Part shown: positions 36,075 through 48,554 of the stretch, one piece after another
Layout: each line of letters starts with the position of its first letter
How positions within the stretch are numbered: the stretch's first letter is position 1
Origin: Taudactylus pleione
Lineage: Eukaryota > Chordata > Amphibia > Anura > Myobatrachidae
Direction: 5' to 3'
NCBI GenBank assembly: GCA_031769625.1
Contig: JAUIMM010000696.1
Coordinates: 186,001 to 250,000 of the forward strand
DNA: 64,000 nucleotides
The notes under the pieces: model-generated
What the model was told of the DNA's origin: nothing
The model's input: only the letters and a program-made list of their open reading frames with translations
The model's database searches: none
Program-made: the position numbers and the translations under genes

Positions 36075-38414
36075 TGAGCTACATTGACACCTAATTTCGG
36101 GCCATTTTGACAGTAAGGTGGTGTAGAAACAGCAGGTCTAAAAAAGGGTTCCTAGGCTCCTTCGGTCCACTTTAAGTCAATGGAGATTATTATTTGCATT
36201 AAATGCTTGCAGTTATCCATCCATGTGGTCTACAATTATTGGATTAGTATGGCTATAAAGAGCTTGTTCTGAGCTACATTGACACCAAATTTTGGGCCAT
36301 TTTGACAGAAAGGTGGTGTAGAAACAGCAGGTCAAAGAAAGTATTCCTAGGCTACTTCGGTCCACTTTAAGTCAATGGAGATTTTTATTTGCGTTAAATG
36401 CTTGCAGTTATCGATCCATGTGGTCTACAATTATAGAACTAGTATGACTGGGAAGAGCTTGTTCTGAGTTACAATCACACAAAATTTTGGGCCATTTTGA
36501 CAGTAAGGTGGTGTAGAAACAGGAGGTCAAAGAAAGGGTTCCTAGGCTCCTTCGGTCCACTTTAAGTCAATGGAGATTTTTATTTGCTTTAAATGCTTGC
36601 AGTTATCCATCCATGTTGTCTACAATTATTGGATTAGTATGGCTGGAAAGAGCTTGTTCTGAGCTACATTGACACCAAATTTCGGGCCATTTTGATCAGA
36701 AGGTGGTGTAGAAACAGCAGGTCAAAGAAAGTATTCCTAGGCTACTTCGGTCCACTTTAAGTCAATGGAGATTTTTATTTGCTTTAAATGCTTGCAGTTA
36801 TCCATCCATGTTGTTTACAATTATTGGATTAGTATGGCTGGAAAGAGCTTGTTCTGAGCTACATTGACACAAAATTTCGGGCCATTTTGATCAGAAGGTG
36901 GTGTAGAAACAGCAGGTCAAAGAAAGTATTCCTAGGCTACTTTGGTCCACTTTAAGTCAATGGAGATTTTTATTTGCTTTAAATGCTTGCAGTTATCCAT
37001 CCATGTGGTCTACAATTATAGAACTAGTATGACTGGGAAGAGCTTGTTCTGAGTTACAAACTCACATAATTTCGAGCCATTTTGACAGTAAGGTGGTGTA
37101 GAAACAGCAGGTCAAAGAAAGGGTTCCTAGGTTCCTTCGCTCCACTTTAAGTCAATGGAGATTTTAATTTGCTTTAAATGCTTGCAGTTATCAATCCATG
37201 TGGTCTACAGATATAGGACTAGTATGTCTGGAAAGAACTTGTTCTGAGCTACATTGACACCTAATTTCGGGCCATTTTGACAGTAAGGTGGTGTAGAAAC
37301 AGCAGGTCAAAGAAAGTATTCCTAGGCTACTTTGGTCCACTTTAAGTCAATGGAGATTTTGATTTGCTTTAAATGCTTGCAGTTATCGATCCATGTGGTC
37401 TACAATTATAGGACTAGTATGACTGGAAAGAGCTTGTTCTGAGTTACAATCACACAAAATTTCGGGCCATTTTGACAGTAAGGTGGTGTAGAAACATCAG
37501 GTCCAAGAAAGTATTCCTAGGCTACTTCGCTCCACTTTAAGTCAATGGAGATTTTAATTTGCTTTAAATGCTTGCAGTTATCCATCCATGTTGTCTACAA
37601 TTATTGGATTAGTATGGCTGGAAAGAGCATGTTCTGAGCTACATTGACACCAAATTTCGGGCCATTTTGATCAGAAGGTGGTGTAGAAACAGCAGGTCAA
37701 AGAAAGTATTCCTAGGCTACTTCGGTCCACTTTAAGTCAATGGAGATTTTTATTTGCTTTAAATGCTTGCAGTTATCGATCCATGTGGTCTACAATTATA
37801 GGACTAGTATGACTGGAAAAAGCTTGTTCTGAGTTACAATCCCACAAAATTTCGGGCCATTTTGACAGTAAGGTGGTGTAGAAACAGCAGGTCTAAAAAA
37901 GGGTTCCTAGGCTCCTTCGGTCCACTTTAAGTCAATGGAGATTATTATTTGCATTAAATGCTTGCAGTTATCCATCCATGTGGTCTACAATTATTGGATT
38001 AGTATGGCTATAAAGAGCTTGTTCTGAGCTACATTGACACCAAATTTTGGGCCATTTTGACAGAAAGGTGGTGTAGAAACAGCAGGTCAAAGAAAGTATT
38101 CCTAGGCTACTTCGGTCCACTTTAAGTCAATGGAGATTTTTATTTGCGTTAAATGCTTGCAGTTATCGATCCATGTGGTCTACAATTATAGAACTAGTAT
38201 GACTGGGAAGAGCTTGTTCTGAGTTACAATCACACAAAATTTTGGGCCATTTTGACAGTAAGGTGGTGTAGAAACAGCAGGTCAAAGAAAGGGTTCCTAG
38301 GCTCCTTCGCTCCACTTTAAGTCAATGGAGATTTTAATTTGCTTTAAATGCTTGCAGTTATCAATCCATGTGGTCTACAGATATAGGACTAGTATGTCTG
38401 GAAAGAACTTGTTC
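36075..38414. repeat. 12-mer higher-order repeat Q-R-S-T-U-I-(J/D)-L-V-W-R-S' (2340 bp), copy 1
   Basis: Q (36075) has a J head, caggtctaaaaaaggg, ttattatttgcatt and the tail 'ggctataaag'. R (36270, 38025) has ttttgggcc with acagaaagg and gcgttaaatg. S has tcacac and caggagg. T has 'gttgtttac'. U has 'gacacaaaat'. I has ttcgagcc. L has 'catcaggtccaag' and the tail 'gcatgttc'. V is B-like with cagcagg and the HindIII tail. W has 'tcccac' and ggctataaag. S' has cttcgct with the gatatagg tail. The order restarts at 38415. Confidence 0.92.
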
Positions 38415-41144
38415 TGAGCTACATTGACACCTAATTTCGGGCCATTTTGACAGTAAGGTGGTGTAGAAACAGCAGGTCTAAAAAAGGGTTCCTAGGCTCC
38501 TTCGGTCCACTTTAAGTCAATGGAGATTATTATTTGCATTAAATGCTTGCAGTTATCCATCCATGTGGTCTACAATTATTGGATTAGTATGGCTATAAAG
38601 AGCTTGTTCTGAGCTACATTGACACCAAATTTTGGGCCATTTTGACAGAAAGGTGGTGTAGAAACAGCAGGTCAAAGAAAGTATTCCTAGGCTACTTCGG
38701 TCCACTTTAAGTCAATGGAGATTTTTATTTGCGTTAAATGCTTGCAGTTATCGATCCATGTGGTCTACAATTATAGAACTAGTATGACTGGGAAGAGCTT
38801 GTTCTGAGTTACAATCACACAAAATTTTGGGCCATTTTGACAGTAAGGTGGTGTAGAAACAGGAGGTCAAAGAAAGGGTTCCTAGGCTCCTTCGGTCCAC
38901 TTTAAGTCAATGGAGATTTTTATTTGCTTTAAATGCTTGCAGTTATCCATCCATGTTGTCTACAATTATTGGATTAGTATGGCTGGAAAGAGCTTGTTCT
39001 GAGCTACATTGACACCAAATTTCGGGCCATTTTGATCAGAAGGTGGTGTAGAAACAGCAGGTCAAAGAAAGTATTCCTAGGCTACTTCGGTCCACTTTAA
39101 GTCAATGGAGATTTTTATTTGCTTTAAATGCTTGCAGTTATCCATCCATGTTGTTTACAATTATTGGATTAGTATGGCTGGAAAGAGCTTGTTCTGAGCT
39201 ACATTGACACAAAATTTCGGGCCATTTTGATCAGAAGGTGGTGTAGAAACAGCAGGTCAAAGAAAGTATTCCTAGGCTACTTCGGTCCACTTTAAGTCAA
39301 TGGAGATTTTTATTTGCTTTAAATGCTTGCAGTTATCCATCCATGTGGTCTACAATTATAGAACTAGTTTGACTGGGAAGAGCTTGTTCTGAGTTACAAA
39401 CTCACATAATTTCGAGCCATTTTGACAGTAAGGTGGTGTAGAAACAGCAGGTCAAAGAAAGGGTTCCTAGGTTCCTTCGCTCCACTTTAAGTCAATGGAG
39501 ATTTTAATTTGCTTTAAATGCTTGCAGTTATCAATCCATGTGGTCTACAGATATAGGACTAGTATGTCTGGAAAGAACTTGTTCTGAGCTACATTGACAC
39601 CTAATTTCGGGCCATTTTGACAGTAAGGTGGTGTAGAAACAGCAGGTCAAAGAAAGTATTCCTAGGCTACTTTGGTCCACTTTAAGTCAATGGAGATTTT
39701 GATTTGCTTTAAATGCTTGCAGTTATCGATCCATGTGGTCTACAATTATAGGACTAGTATGACTGGAAAGAGCTTGTTCTGAGTTACAATCACACAAAAT
39801 TTCGGGCCATTTTGACAGTAAGGTGGTGTAGAAACATCAGGTCCAAGAAAGTATTCCTAGGCTACTTCGCTCCACTTTAAGTCAATGGAGATTTTAATTT
39901 GCTTTAAATGCTTGCAGTTATCCATCCATGTTGTCTACAATTATTGGATTAGTATGGCTGGAAAGAGCATGTTCTGAGCTACATTGACACCAAATTTCGG
40001 GCCATTTTGATCAGAAGGTGGTGTAGAAACAGCAGGTCAAAGAAAGTATTCCTAGGCTACTTCGGTCCACTTTAAGTCAATGGAGATTTTTATTTGCTTT
40101 AAATGCTTGCAGTTATCGATCCATGTGGTCTACAATTATAGGACTAGTATGACTGGAAAAAGCTTGTTCTGAGTTACAATCCCACAAAATTTCGGGCCAT
40201 TTTGACAGTAAGGTGGTGTAGAAACATCAGGTCCAAGAAAGTATTCCTAGGCTACTTCGCTCCACTTTAAGTCAATGGAGATTTTAATTTGCTTTAAATG
40301 CTTGCAGTTATCCATCCATGTTGTCTACAATTATTGGATTAGTATGGCTGGAAAGAGCATGTTCTGAGCTACATTGACACCAAATTTCGGGCCATTTTGA
40401 TCAGAAGGTGGTGTAGAAACAGCAGGTCAAAGAAAGTATTCCTAGGCTACTTCGGTCCACTTTAAGTCAATGGAGATTTTTATTTGCTTTAAATGCTTGC
40501 AGTTATCGATCCATGTGGTCTACAATTATAGGACTAGTATGACTGGAAAAAGCTTGTTCTGAGTTACAATCCCACAAAATTTCGGGCCATTTTGACAGTA
40601 AGGTGGTGTAGAAACAACAGGTCTAAAAAAGGGTTCCTAGGCTCCTTCGGTCCACTTTAAGTCAATGGAGATTATTATTTGCATTAAATGCTTGCAGTTA
40701 TCCATCCATGTGGTCTACAATTATTGGATTAGTATGGCTATAAAGAGCTTGTTCTGAGCTACATTGACACCAAATATTGGGCCATTTTGACAGAAAGGTG
40801 GTGTAGAAACAGCAGGTCAAAGAAAGTATTCCTAGGCTACTTCGGTCCACTTTAAGTCAATGGAGATTTTTATTTGCGTTAAATGCTTGCAGTTATCGAT
40901 CCATGTGGTCTACAATTATAGAACTAGTATGACTGGGAAGAGCTTGTTCTGAGTTACAATCACACAAAATTTTGGGCCATTTTGACAGTAAGGTGGTGTA
41001 GAAACAGCAGGTCAAAGAAAGGGTTCCTAGGCTCCTTCGCTCCACTTTAAGTCAATGGAGATTTTAATTTGCTTTAAATGCTTGCAGTTATCAATCCATG
41101 TGGTCTACAGATATAGGACTAGTATGTCTGGAAAGAACTTGTTC
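38415..41144. repeat. 12-mer HOR expanded to 14 monomers (2730 bp), copy 2
   Basis: The order is as in copy 1, but the L-V pair (39780-40169) is followed by a second L-V pair (40170-40559). The second L has the 'tcccac' head of W joined to the catcaggtccaag body, so the extra 390 bp came from an exchange between W and L. Private changes are 'actagtttgac' in U near 39365, 'aacaacagg' in W near 40614 and 'ccaaatattgg' in R near 40771. Confidence 0.92.
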
Positions 41145-43484
41145 TGAGCTACATTGACACCTAATTTCGGGCCATTTTGACAGTAAGGTGGTGTAGAAAC
41201 AGCAGGTCTAAAAAAGGGTTCCTAGGCTCCTTCGGTCCACTTTAAGTCAATGGAGATTATTATTTGCATTAAATGCTTGCAGTTATCCATCCATGTGGTC
41301 TACAATTATTGGATTAGTATGGCTATAAAGAGCTTGTTCTGAGCTACATTGACACCAAATTTTGGGCCATTTTGACAGAAAGGTGGTGTAGAAACAGCAG
41401 GTCAAAGAAAGTATTCCTAGGCTACTTCGGTCCACTTTAAGTCAATGGAGATTTTTATTTGCGTTAAATGCTTGCAGTTATCGATCCATGTGGTCTACAA
41501 TTATAGAACTAGTATGACTGGGAAGAGCTTGTTCTGAGTTACAATCACACAAAATTTTGGGCCATTTTGACAGTAAGGTGGTGTAGAAACAGGAGGTCAA
41601 AGAAAGGGTTCCTAGGCTCCTTCGGTCCACTTTAAGTCAATGGAGATTTTTATTTGCTTTAAATGCTTGCAGTTATCCATCCATGTTGTCTACAATTATT
41701 GGATTAGTATGGCTGGAAAGAGCTTGTTCTGAGCTACATTGACACCAAATTTCGGGCCATTTTGATCAGAAGGTGGTGTAGAAACAGCAGGTCAAAGAAA
41801 GTATTCCTAGGCTACTTCGGTCCACTTTAAGTCAATGGAGATTTTTATTTGCTTTAAATGCTTGCAGTTATCCATCCATGTTGTTTACAATTATTGGATT
41901 AGTATGGCTGGAAAGAGCTTGTTCTGAGCTACATTGACACAAAATTTCGGGCCATTTTGATCAGAAGGTGGTGTAGAAACAGCAGGTCAAAGAAAGTATT
42001 CCTAGGCTACTTCGGTCCACTTTAAGTCAATGGAGATTTTTATTTGCTTTAAATGCTTGCAGTTATCCATCCATGTGGTCTACAATTATAGAACTAGTTT
42101 GACTGGGAAGAGCTTGTTCTGAGTTACAAACTCACATAATTTCGAGCCATTTTGACAGTAAGGTGGTGTAGAAACAGCAGGTCAAAGAAAGGGTTCCTAG
42201 GTTCCTTCGCTCCACTTTAAGTCAATGGAGATTTTAATTTGCTTTAAATGCTTGCAGTTATCAATCCATGTGGTCTACAGATATAGGACTAGTATGTCTG
42301 GAAAGAACTTGTTCTGAGCTACATTGACACCTAATTTCGGGCCATTTTGACAGTAAGGTGGTGTAGAAACAGCAGGTCAAAGAAAGTATTCCTAGGCTAC
42401 TTTGGTCCACTTTAAGTCAATGGAGATTTTGATTTGCTTTAAATGCTTGCAGTTATCGATCCATGTGGTCTACAATTATAGGACTAGTATGACTGGAAAG
42501 AGCTTGTTCTGAGTTACAATCACACAAAATTTCGGGCCATTTTGACAGTAAGGTGGTGTAGAAACATCAGGTCCAAGAAAGTATTCCTAGGCTACTTCGC
42601 TCCACTTTAAGTCAATGGAGATTTTAATTTGCTTTAAATGCTTGCAGTTATCCATCCATGTTGTCTACAATTATTGGATTAGTATGGCTGGAAAGAGCAT
42701 GTTCTGAGCTACATTGACACCAAATTTCGGGCCATTTTGATCAGAAGGTGGTGTAGAAACAGCAGGTCAAAGAAAGTATTCCTAGGCTACTTCGGTCCAC
42801 TTTAAGTCAATGGAGATTTTTATTTGCTTTAAATGCTTGCAGTTATCGATCCATGTGGTCTACAATTATAGGACTAGTATGACTGGAAAAAGCTTGTTCT
42901 GAGTTACAATCCCACAAAATTTCGGGCCATTTTGACAGTAAGGTAGTGTAGAAACAGCAGGTCTAAAAAAGGGTTCCTAGGCTCCTTCGTTCCACTTTAA
43001 GTCAATGGAGATTATTATTTGCATTAAATGCTTGCAGTTATCCATCCATGTGGTCTACAATTATTGGATTAGTATGGCTATAAAGAGCTTGTTCTGAGCT
43101 ACATTGACACCAAATTTTGGGCCATTTTGACAGAAAGGTGGTGTAGAAACAGCAGGTCAAAGAAAGTATTCCTAGGCTACTTCGGTCCACTTTAAGTCAA
43201 TGGAGATTTTTATTTGCGTTAAATGCTTGCAGTTATCGATCCATGTGGTCTACAATTATAGAACTAGTATGACTGGGAAGAGCTTGTTCTGAGTTACAAT
43301 CACACAAAATTTTGGGCCATTTTGACAGTAAGGTGGTGTAGAAACAGCAGGTCAAAGAAAGGGTTCCTAGGCTCCTTCGCTCCACTTTAAGTCAATGGAG
43401 ATTTTAATTTGCTTTAAATGCTTGCAGTTATCAATCCATGTGGTCTACAGATATAGGACTAGTATGTCTGGAAAGAACTTGTTC
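41145..43484. repeat. 12-mer HOR (2340 bp), copy 3
   Basis: Order Q-R-S-T-U-I-(J/D)-L-V-W-R-S' with starts from 41145 to 43290. It shares 'actagtttgac' in U (about 42095) with copy 2 and not with copy 1, so copies 2 and 3 are the closer pair. W has 'aaggtagtg' near 42942 and 'cttcgttcc' near 42987 as private changes. Confidence 0.92.
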
Positions 43485-45629
43485 TGAGCTACATTGACAC
43501 CTAATTTCGGGCCATTTTGACAGTAAGGTGGTGTAGAAACAGCAGGTCTAAAAAAGGGTTCCTAGGCTCCTTCGGTCCACTTTAAGTCAATGGAGATTAT
43601 TATTTGCATTAAATGCTTGCAGTTATCCATCCATGTGGTCTACAATTATTGGATTAGTATGGCTATAAAGAGCTTGTTCTGAGCTACATTGACACCAAAT
43701 TTTGGGCCATTTTGACAGAAAGGTGGTGTAGAAACAGCAGGTCAAAGAAAGTATTCCTAGGCTACTTCAGTCCACTTTAAGTCAATGGAGATTTTTATTT
43801 GCGTTAAATGCTTGCAGTTATCGATCCATGTGGTCTACAATTATAGAACTAGTATGACTGGGAAGAGCTTGTTCTGAGTTACAATCACACAAAATTTTGG
43901 GCCATTTTGACAGTAAGGTGGTGTAGAAACAGGAGGTCAAAGAAAGGGTTCCTAGGCTCCTTCGGTCCACTTTAAGTCAATGGAGATTTTTATTTGCTTT
44001 AAATGCTTGCAGTTATCCATCCATGTTGTCTACAATTATTGGATTAGTATGGCTGGAAAGAGCTTGTTCTGAGCTACATTGACACCAAATGTCGGGCCAT
44101 TTTGATCAGAAGGTGGTGTAGAAACAGCAGGTCAAAGAAAGTATTCCTAGGCTACTTCGGTCCACTTTAAGTCAATGGAGATTTTTATTTGCTTTAAATG
44201 CTTGCAGTTATCGATCCATGTGGTCTACAATTATAGAACTAGTATGACTGGGAAGAGCTTGTTCTGAGTTAAAAACTCACATAATTTCGGGCCATTTTGA
44301 CAGTAAGGTAGTGTAGAAACAGCAGGTCAAAGAAAGGGTTCCTAGGTTCCTTCGCTCCACTTTAAGTCAATGGAGATTTTAATTTGCTTTAAATGCTTGC
44401 AGTTATCAATCCATGTGGTCTACAGATATAGGACTAGTATGTCTGGAAAGAACTTGTTCTGAGCTACATTGACACCTAATTTCGGGCCATTTTGACAGTA
44501 AGGTGGTGTAGAAACAGCAGGTCAAAGAAAGTATTCCTAGGCTACTTTGGTCCACTTTAAGTCAATGGAGATTTTGATTTGCTTTAAATGCTTGCAGTTA
44601 TCGATCCATGTGGTCTACAATTATAGGACTAGTATGACTGGAAAGAGCTTGTTCTGAGTTACAATCACACAAAATTTCGGGCCATTTTGACAGTAAGGTG
44701 GTGTAGAAACATCAGGTCAAACAAAGTATTCCTAGGCTACTTCGCTCCACTTTAAGTCAATGGAGATTTTAATTTGCTTTAAATGCTTGCAGTTATCCAT
44801 CCATGTTGTCTACAATTATTGGATTAGTATGGCTGGAAAGAGCATGTTCTGAGCTACATTGACACCAAATTTCGGGCCATTTTGATCAGAAGGTGGTGTA
44901 GAAACAGCAGGTCAAAGAAAGTATTCCTAGGCTACTTCGGTCCACTTTAAGTCAATGGAGATTTTTATTTGCTTTAAATACTTGCAGTTATCGATCCATG
45001 TGGTCTACAATTATAGGACTAGTATGACTGGAAAAAGCTTGTTCTGAGTTACAATCCCACAAAATTTCGGGCCATTTTGACAGTAAGGTGGTGTAGAAAC
45101 AGCAGGTCTAAAAAAGGGTTCCTAGGCTCCTTCGGTCCACTTTAAGTCAATGGAGATTATTATTTGCATTAAATGCTTGCAGTTATCCATCCATGTGGTC
45201 TACAATTATTGGATTAGTATGGCTATAAAGAGCTTGTTCTGAGCTACATTGACACCAAATTTTGGGCCATTTTGACAGAAAGGTGGTGTAGAAACAGCAG
45301 GTCAAAGAAAGTATTCCTAGGCTACTTCGGTCCACTTTAAGTCAATGGAGATTTTTATTTGCGTTAAATGCTTGCAGTTATCGAACCATGTGGTCTACAA
45401 TTATAGAACTAGTATGACTGGGAAGAGCTTGCTCTGAGTTACAATCACACAAAATTTTGGGCCATTTTGACAGTAAGGTGGTGTAGAAACAGCAGGTCAA
45501 AGAAAGGGTTCCTAGGCTCCTTCGCTCCACTTTAAGTCAATGGAGATTTTAATTTGCTTTAAATGCTTGCAGTTATCAATCCATGTGGTCTACAGATATA
45601 GGACTAGTATGTCTGGAAAGAACTTGTTC
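43485..45629. repeat. 12-mer HOR reduced to 11 monomers (2145 bp), copy 4
   Basis: T and U are replaced by one monomer at 44070 that begins like T (with a private 'caaatgtcgg') and ends like U or K (tcgatcc, gaactag, gactggg). The other monomers follow the usual order. I at 44265 has ttcggg, not ttcgagcc, and 'gttaaaaactc'. R at 45240 has 'tcgaacc'. The regular 12-mer stops after S' at 45435. Confidence 0.88.
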
Positions 45630-48554
45630 TGAGCTACATTGACACCTAATTTCGGGCCATTTTGACAGTAAGGTAGTGTAGAAACAGCAGGTCTAAAAAA
45701 GGGTTCCTAGGCTCCTTCGGTCCACTTTAAGTCAATGGAGATTATTATTTGCATTAAATGCTTGCAGTTATCCATCCATGTGGTCTACAGATATAGGACT
45801 AGTATGTCTGGAAAGAACTTGTTCTGAGCTACATTGACACCTAATTTCGGGCCATTTTGACAGTAAGGTGGTGTAGAAACAGCAGGTCAAAGAAAGTATT
45901 CCTAGGCTACTTTGGTCCACTTTAAGTCAATGGAGATTTTGATTTACTTTAAATGCTTGCAGTTATCGATCCATGTGGTCTACAATTATTGGATTAGTAT
46001 GGCTGGAAAGAGTTTGTTCTGAGCTACACTGAAACCAAATTTCGGGCCATTTTGATCAGAAGGTGGTGTAGAAACAGCAGGACAAAGAAAGTATTCCTAG
46101 GCTACTTCGGTCCACTTTAAGTCAATGGAGATTTTTATTTGCTTTAAATGCTTGCAGTTATCGATCCATGTGGTCTACAATTATAGGACTAGTATGACTG
46201 GAAAAAGCTTGTTCTGAGTTACAATCACACAAAATTTCGGGCCATTTTGACAGTAAGATGGTGTAGAAACAGCAGGTCAAAGAAAGTATTCCTAGGCTAC
46301 TTTGGTCCACTGTAAGTCAATGGAGATTTTGATTTGCTTTAAATGCTTGCAGTTATCGATCTATGTGGTCTACAATTATTGGATTAGTATGGCTGGAAAG
46401 AGCTTGTTCTGAGCTACATTGACACCAAATTTCGGGCCATTTTGATCAGAAGGTGGTGTAGAAACAGCAGGTCAAAGAAAGTATTCCTAGGCTACTTCGG
46501 TCCACTTTAAGTCAATGGAGATTTTTATTTGCTTTAAATGCTTGCAGTTATCGATCCATGTGGTCTACAATTATAGGACTAGTATGACTGGAAAAAGCTT
46601 GTTCTGAGTTACAATCACACAAAATTTCGGGCCATTTTGACAGTAAGGTGGTGTAGAAACAGCAGGTCTAAAAAAGGGTTCCTAGGCTCCTTCGGTCCAC
46701 TTTAAGTCAATGGAGATTATTATTTGCATTAAATGCTTGCAGTTATCCATCCATGTGGTCTACAATTATTGGATTAGTATGGCTGGAAAGAGCTTGTTCT
46801 GAGCTACATTGACACCAAATTTTGCGCCATTTTGACAGAAAGGTGGTGTAGAAACAACAGGTCAAAGAAAGTATTCCTAGGCTACTTCGGTCCACTTTAA
46901 GTCAATGGAGATTTTTATTTGCTTTAAATACATGCAGTTATCGATCCATGTTGTCTACAATTATAGAACTAGTATGACTGGGAAGAGCTTGTTCTGAGTT
47001 ACAATCACACAAAATTTTGGGCCATTTTGACAGTAAGGTGGTGTAGAAACAGCAGGTCAAAGAAAGGGTTCCTAGGCTCCTTCGCTCCACTTTAAGTCAA
47101 TGGAGATTTTAATTTGCTTTAAATGCTTGCAGTTATCGATCCATGTGGTCTACAGATATAGGACTAGTATGGCTGGAAAGAACTTGTTCTGAGCTACATT
47201 GACACCTAATTTCAGGCCATTTTGACAGTAAGGTGGTGTAGAAACAGCAGGTCAAAGAAAGTATTCCTAGGCTACTTCGGTCCACTTTAAGTCAATGGAG
47301 ATTTTTATTTGCTTTAAATGCTTGCAGTTATCCATCCATGTTGTCTACAATTATTGGATTAGTATGGCTGGAAAGAGCTTGTTCTGAGCTACATTGACAC
47401 CAAATTTCGGGCCATTTTGATCAGAAGGTGGTGTAGAAACAGCAGGTCAAAGAAAGTATTCCTAGGCTACTTCGGTCCACTTTAAGTCAATGGAGATTTT
47501 TATTTGCTTTAAATGCTTGCAGTTATCGATGCATGTGGTCTACAATTATAGAACTTGTATGACTGGGAAGAGCTTGTTCTGAGTTACAATCACACAAAAT
47601 TTTGGGCCATTTTGACTGTAAGGTGGTGTAGAAACAGCAGGTCAAAGAAAGGGTTCCTAGGCTCCTTCGCTCCACTTTAAGTCAATGGAGATTTTAATTT
47701 GCTTTAAATGCTTGCAGTTATCGATCCATGTGGTCTACAATTATAGGACTAGTATGACTGGAAAGAGCTTGTTCTGAGCTACATTGACACCAAATTTCGG
47801 CCCATTTTGATCAGAAGGTGGTGTAGAAACAGCAGGTTAAAGAAAGTATTCCTAGGCTACTTCGGTCCACTTTAAGTCAATGGAGATTTTAATTTGCTTT
47901 AAATGCTTGCAGTTATCGATCCATGTGGTCTACAATTATAGGACTAGTATGACTGGAAAGAGCTTGTTCTGAGCTACATTGACACCAAATTTCGGGCCAT
48001 TTTGACAGTAAGATGGTGTAGAAACAGCAGGTCAAAGAAAGTATTCCTAGGCTACTTTGGTCCACTTTAAGTCAATGGAGATTTTGATTTGCTTTAAATG
48101 CTTGCAGTTATCGATCCATGTGGTCTACAATTATAGGACTAGTATGACTGGTAAGAGCTTGTTCTGAGTTACAATCACACAAAATTTCGGGCCATTTTGA
48201 CAGTAAGGTGGTGTAGAAACAGCAGGTCAAAGAAAGTATTCCTAGGCTACTTCGGTCCACTTTAAGTCAATGGAGATTTTTATTTGCTTTAAATGCTTGC
48301 AGTTATCCATCCATGTGGTCTACAATTATTGGATTAGTATGGCTGGAAAGAGCTTGTTCTGAGCTACATTGACACCAAATTTTGGGCCATTTTGACAGAA
48401 AGGTGGTGTAGAAACAACAGGTCAAAGAAAGTATTCCTAGGCTACTTCGGTCCACTTTAAGTCAATGGAGATTTTTATTTGCTTTAAATGCTTGCAGTTA
48501 TCGATCCATGTGGTCTACAATTATAGAACTAGTATGACTGGGAATAGCTTGTTC
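45630..48554. repeat. Irregular 15-monomer transition into the trimer-rich domain
   Basis: Starts run from 45630 to 48360. Q at 45630 has acquired the S' tail (gatatagg, gtctgg). Monomers at 46215 and 47970 carry 'agtaagatgg'. R at 46800 has 'ttttgcgcc' and 'aacaacagg'. The t-head monomers now nearly all read tcacac. At 47775 the head is 'ttcggccca', a change that recurs at 54405. Several ggactag tails are followed by c-heads here, breaking the tail-head pairing seen on the left. Confidence 0.75.
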
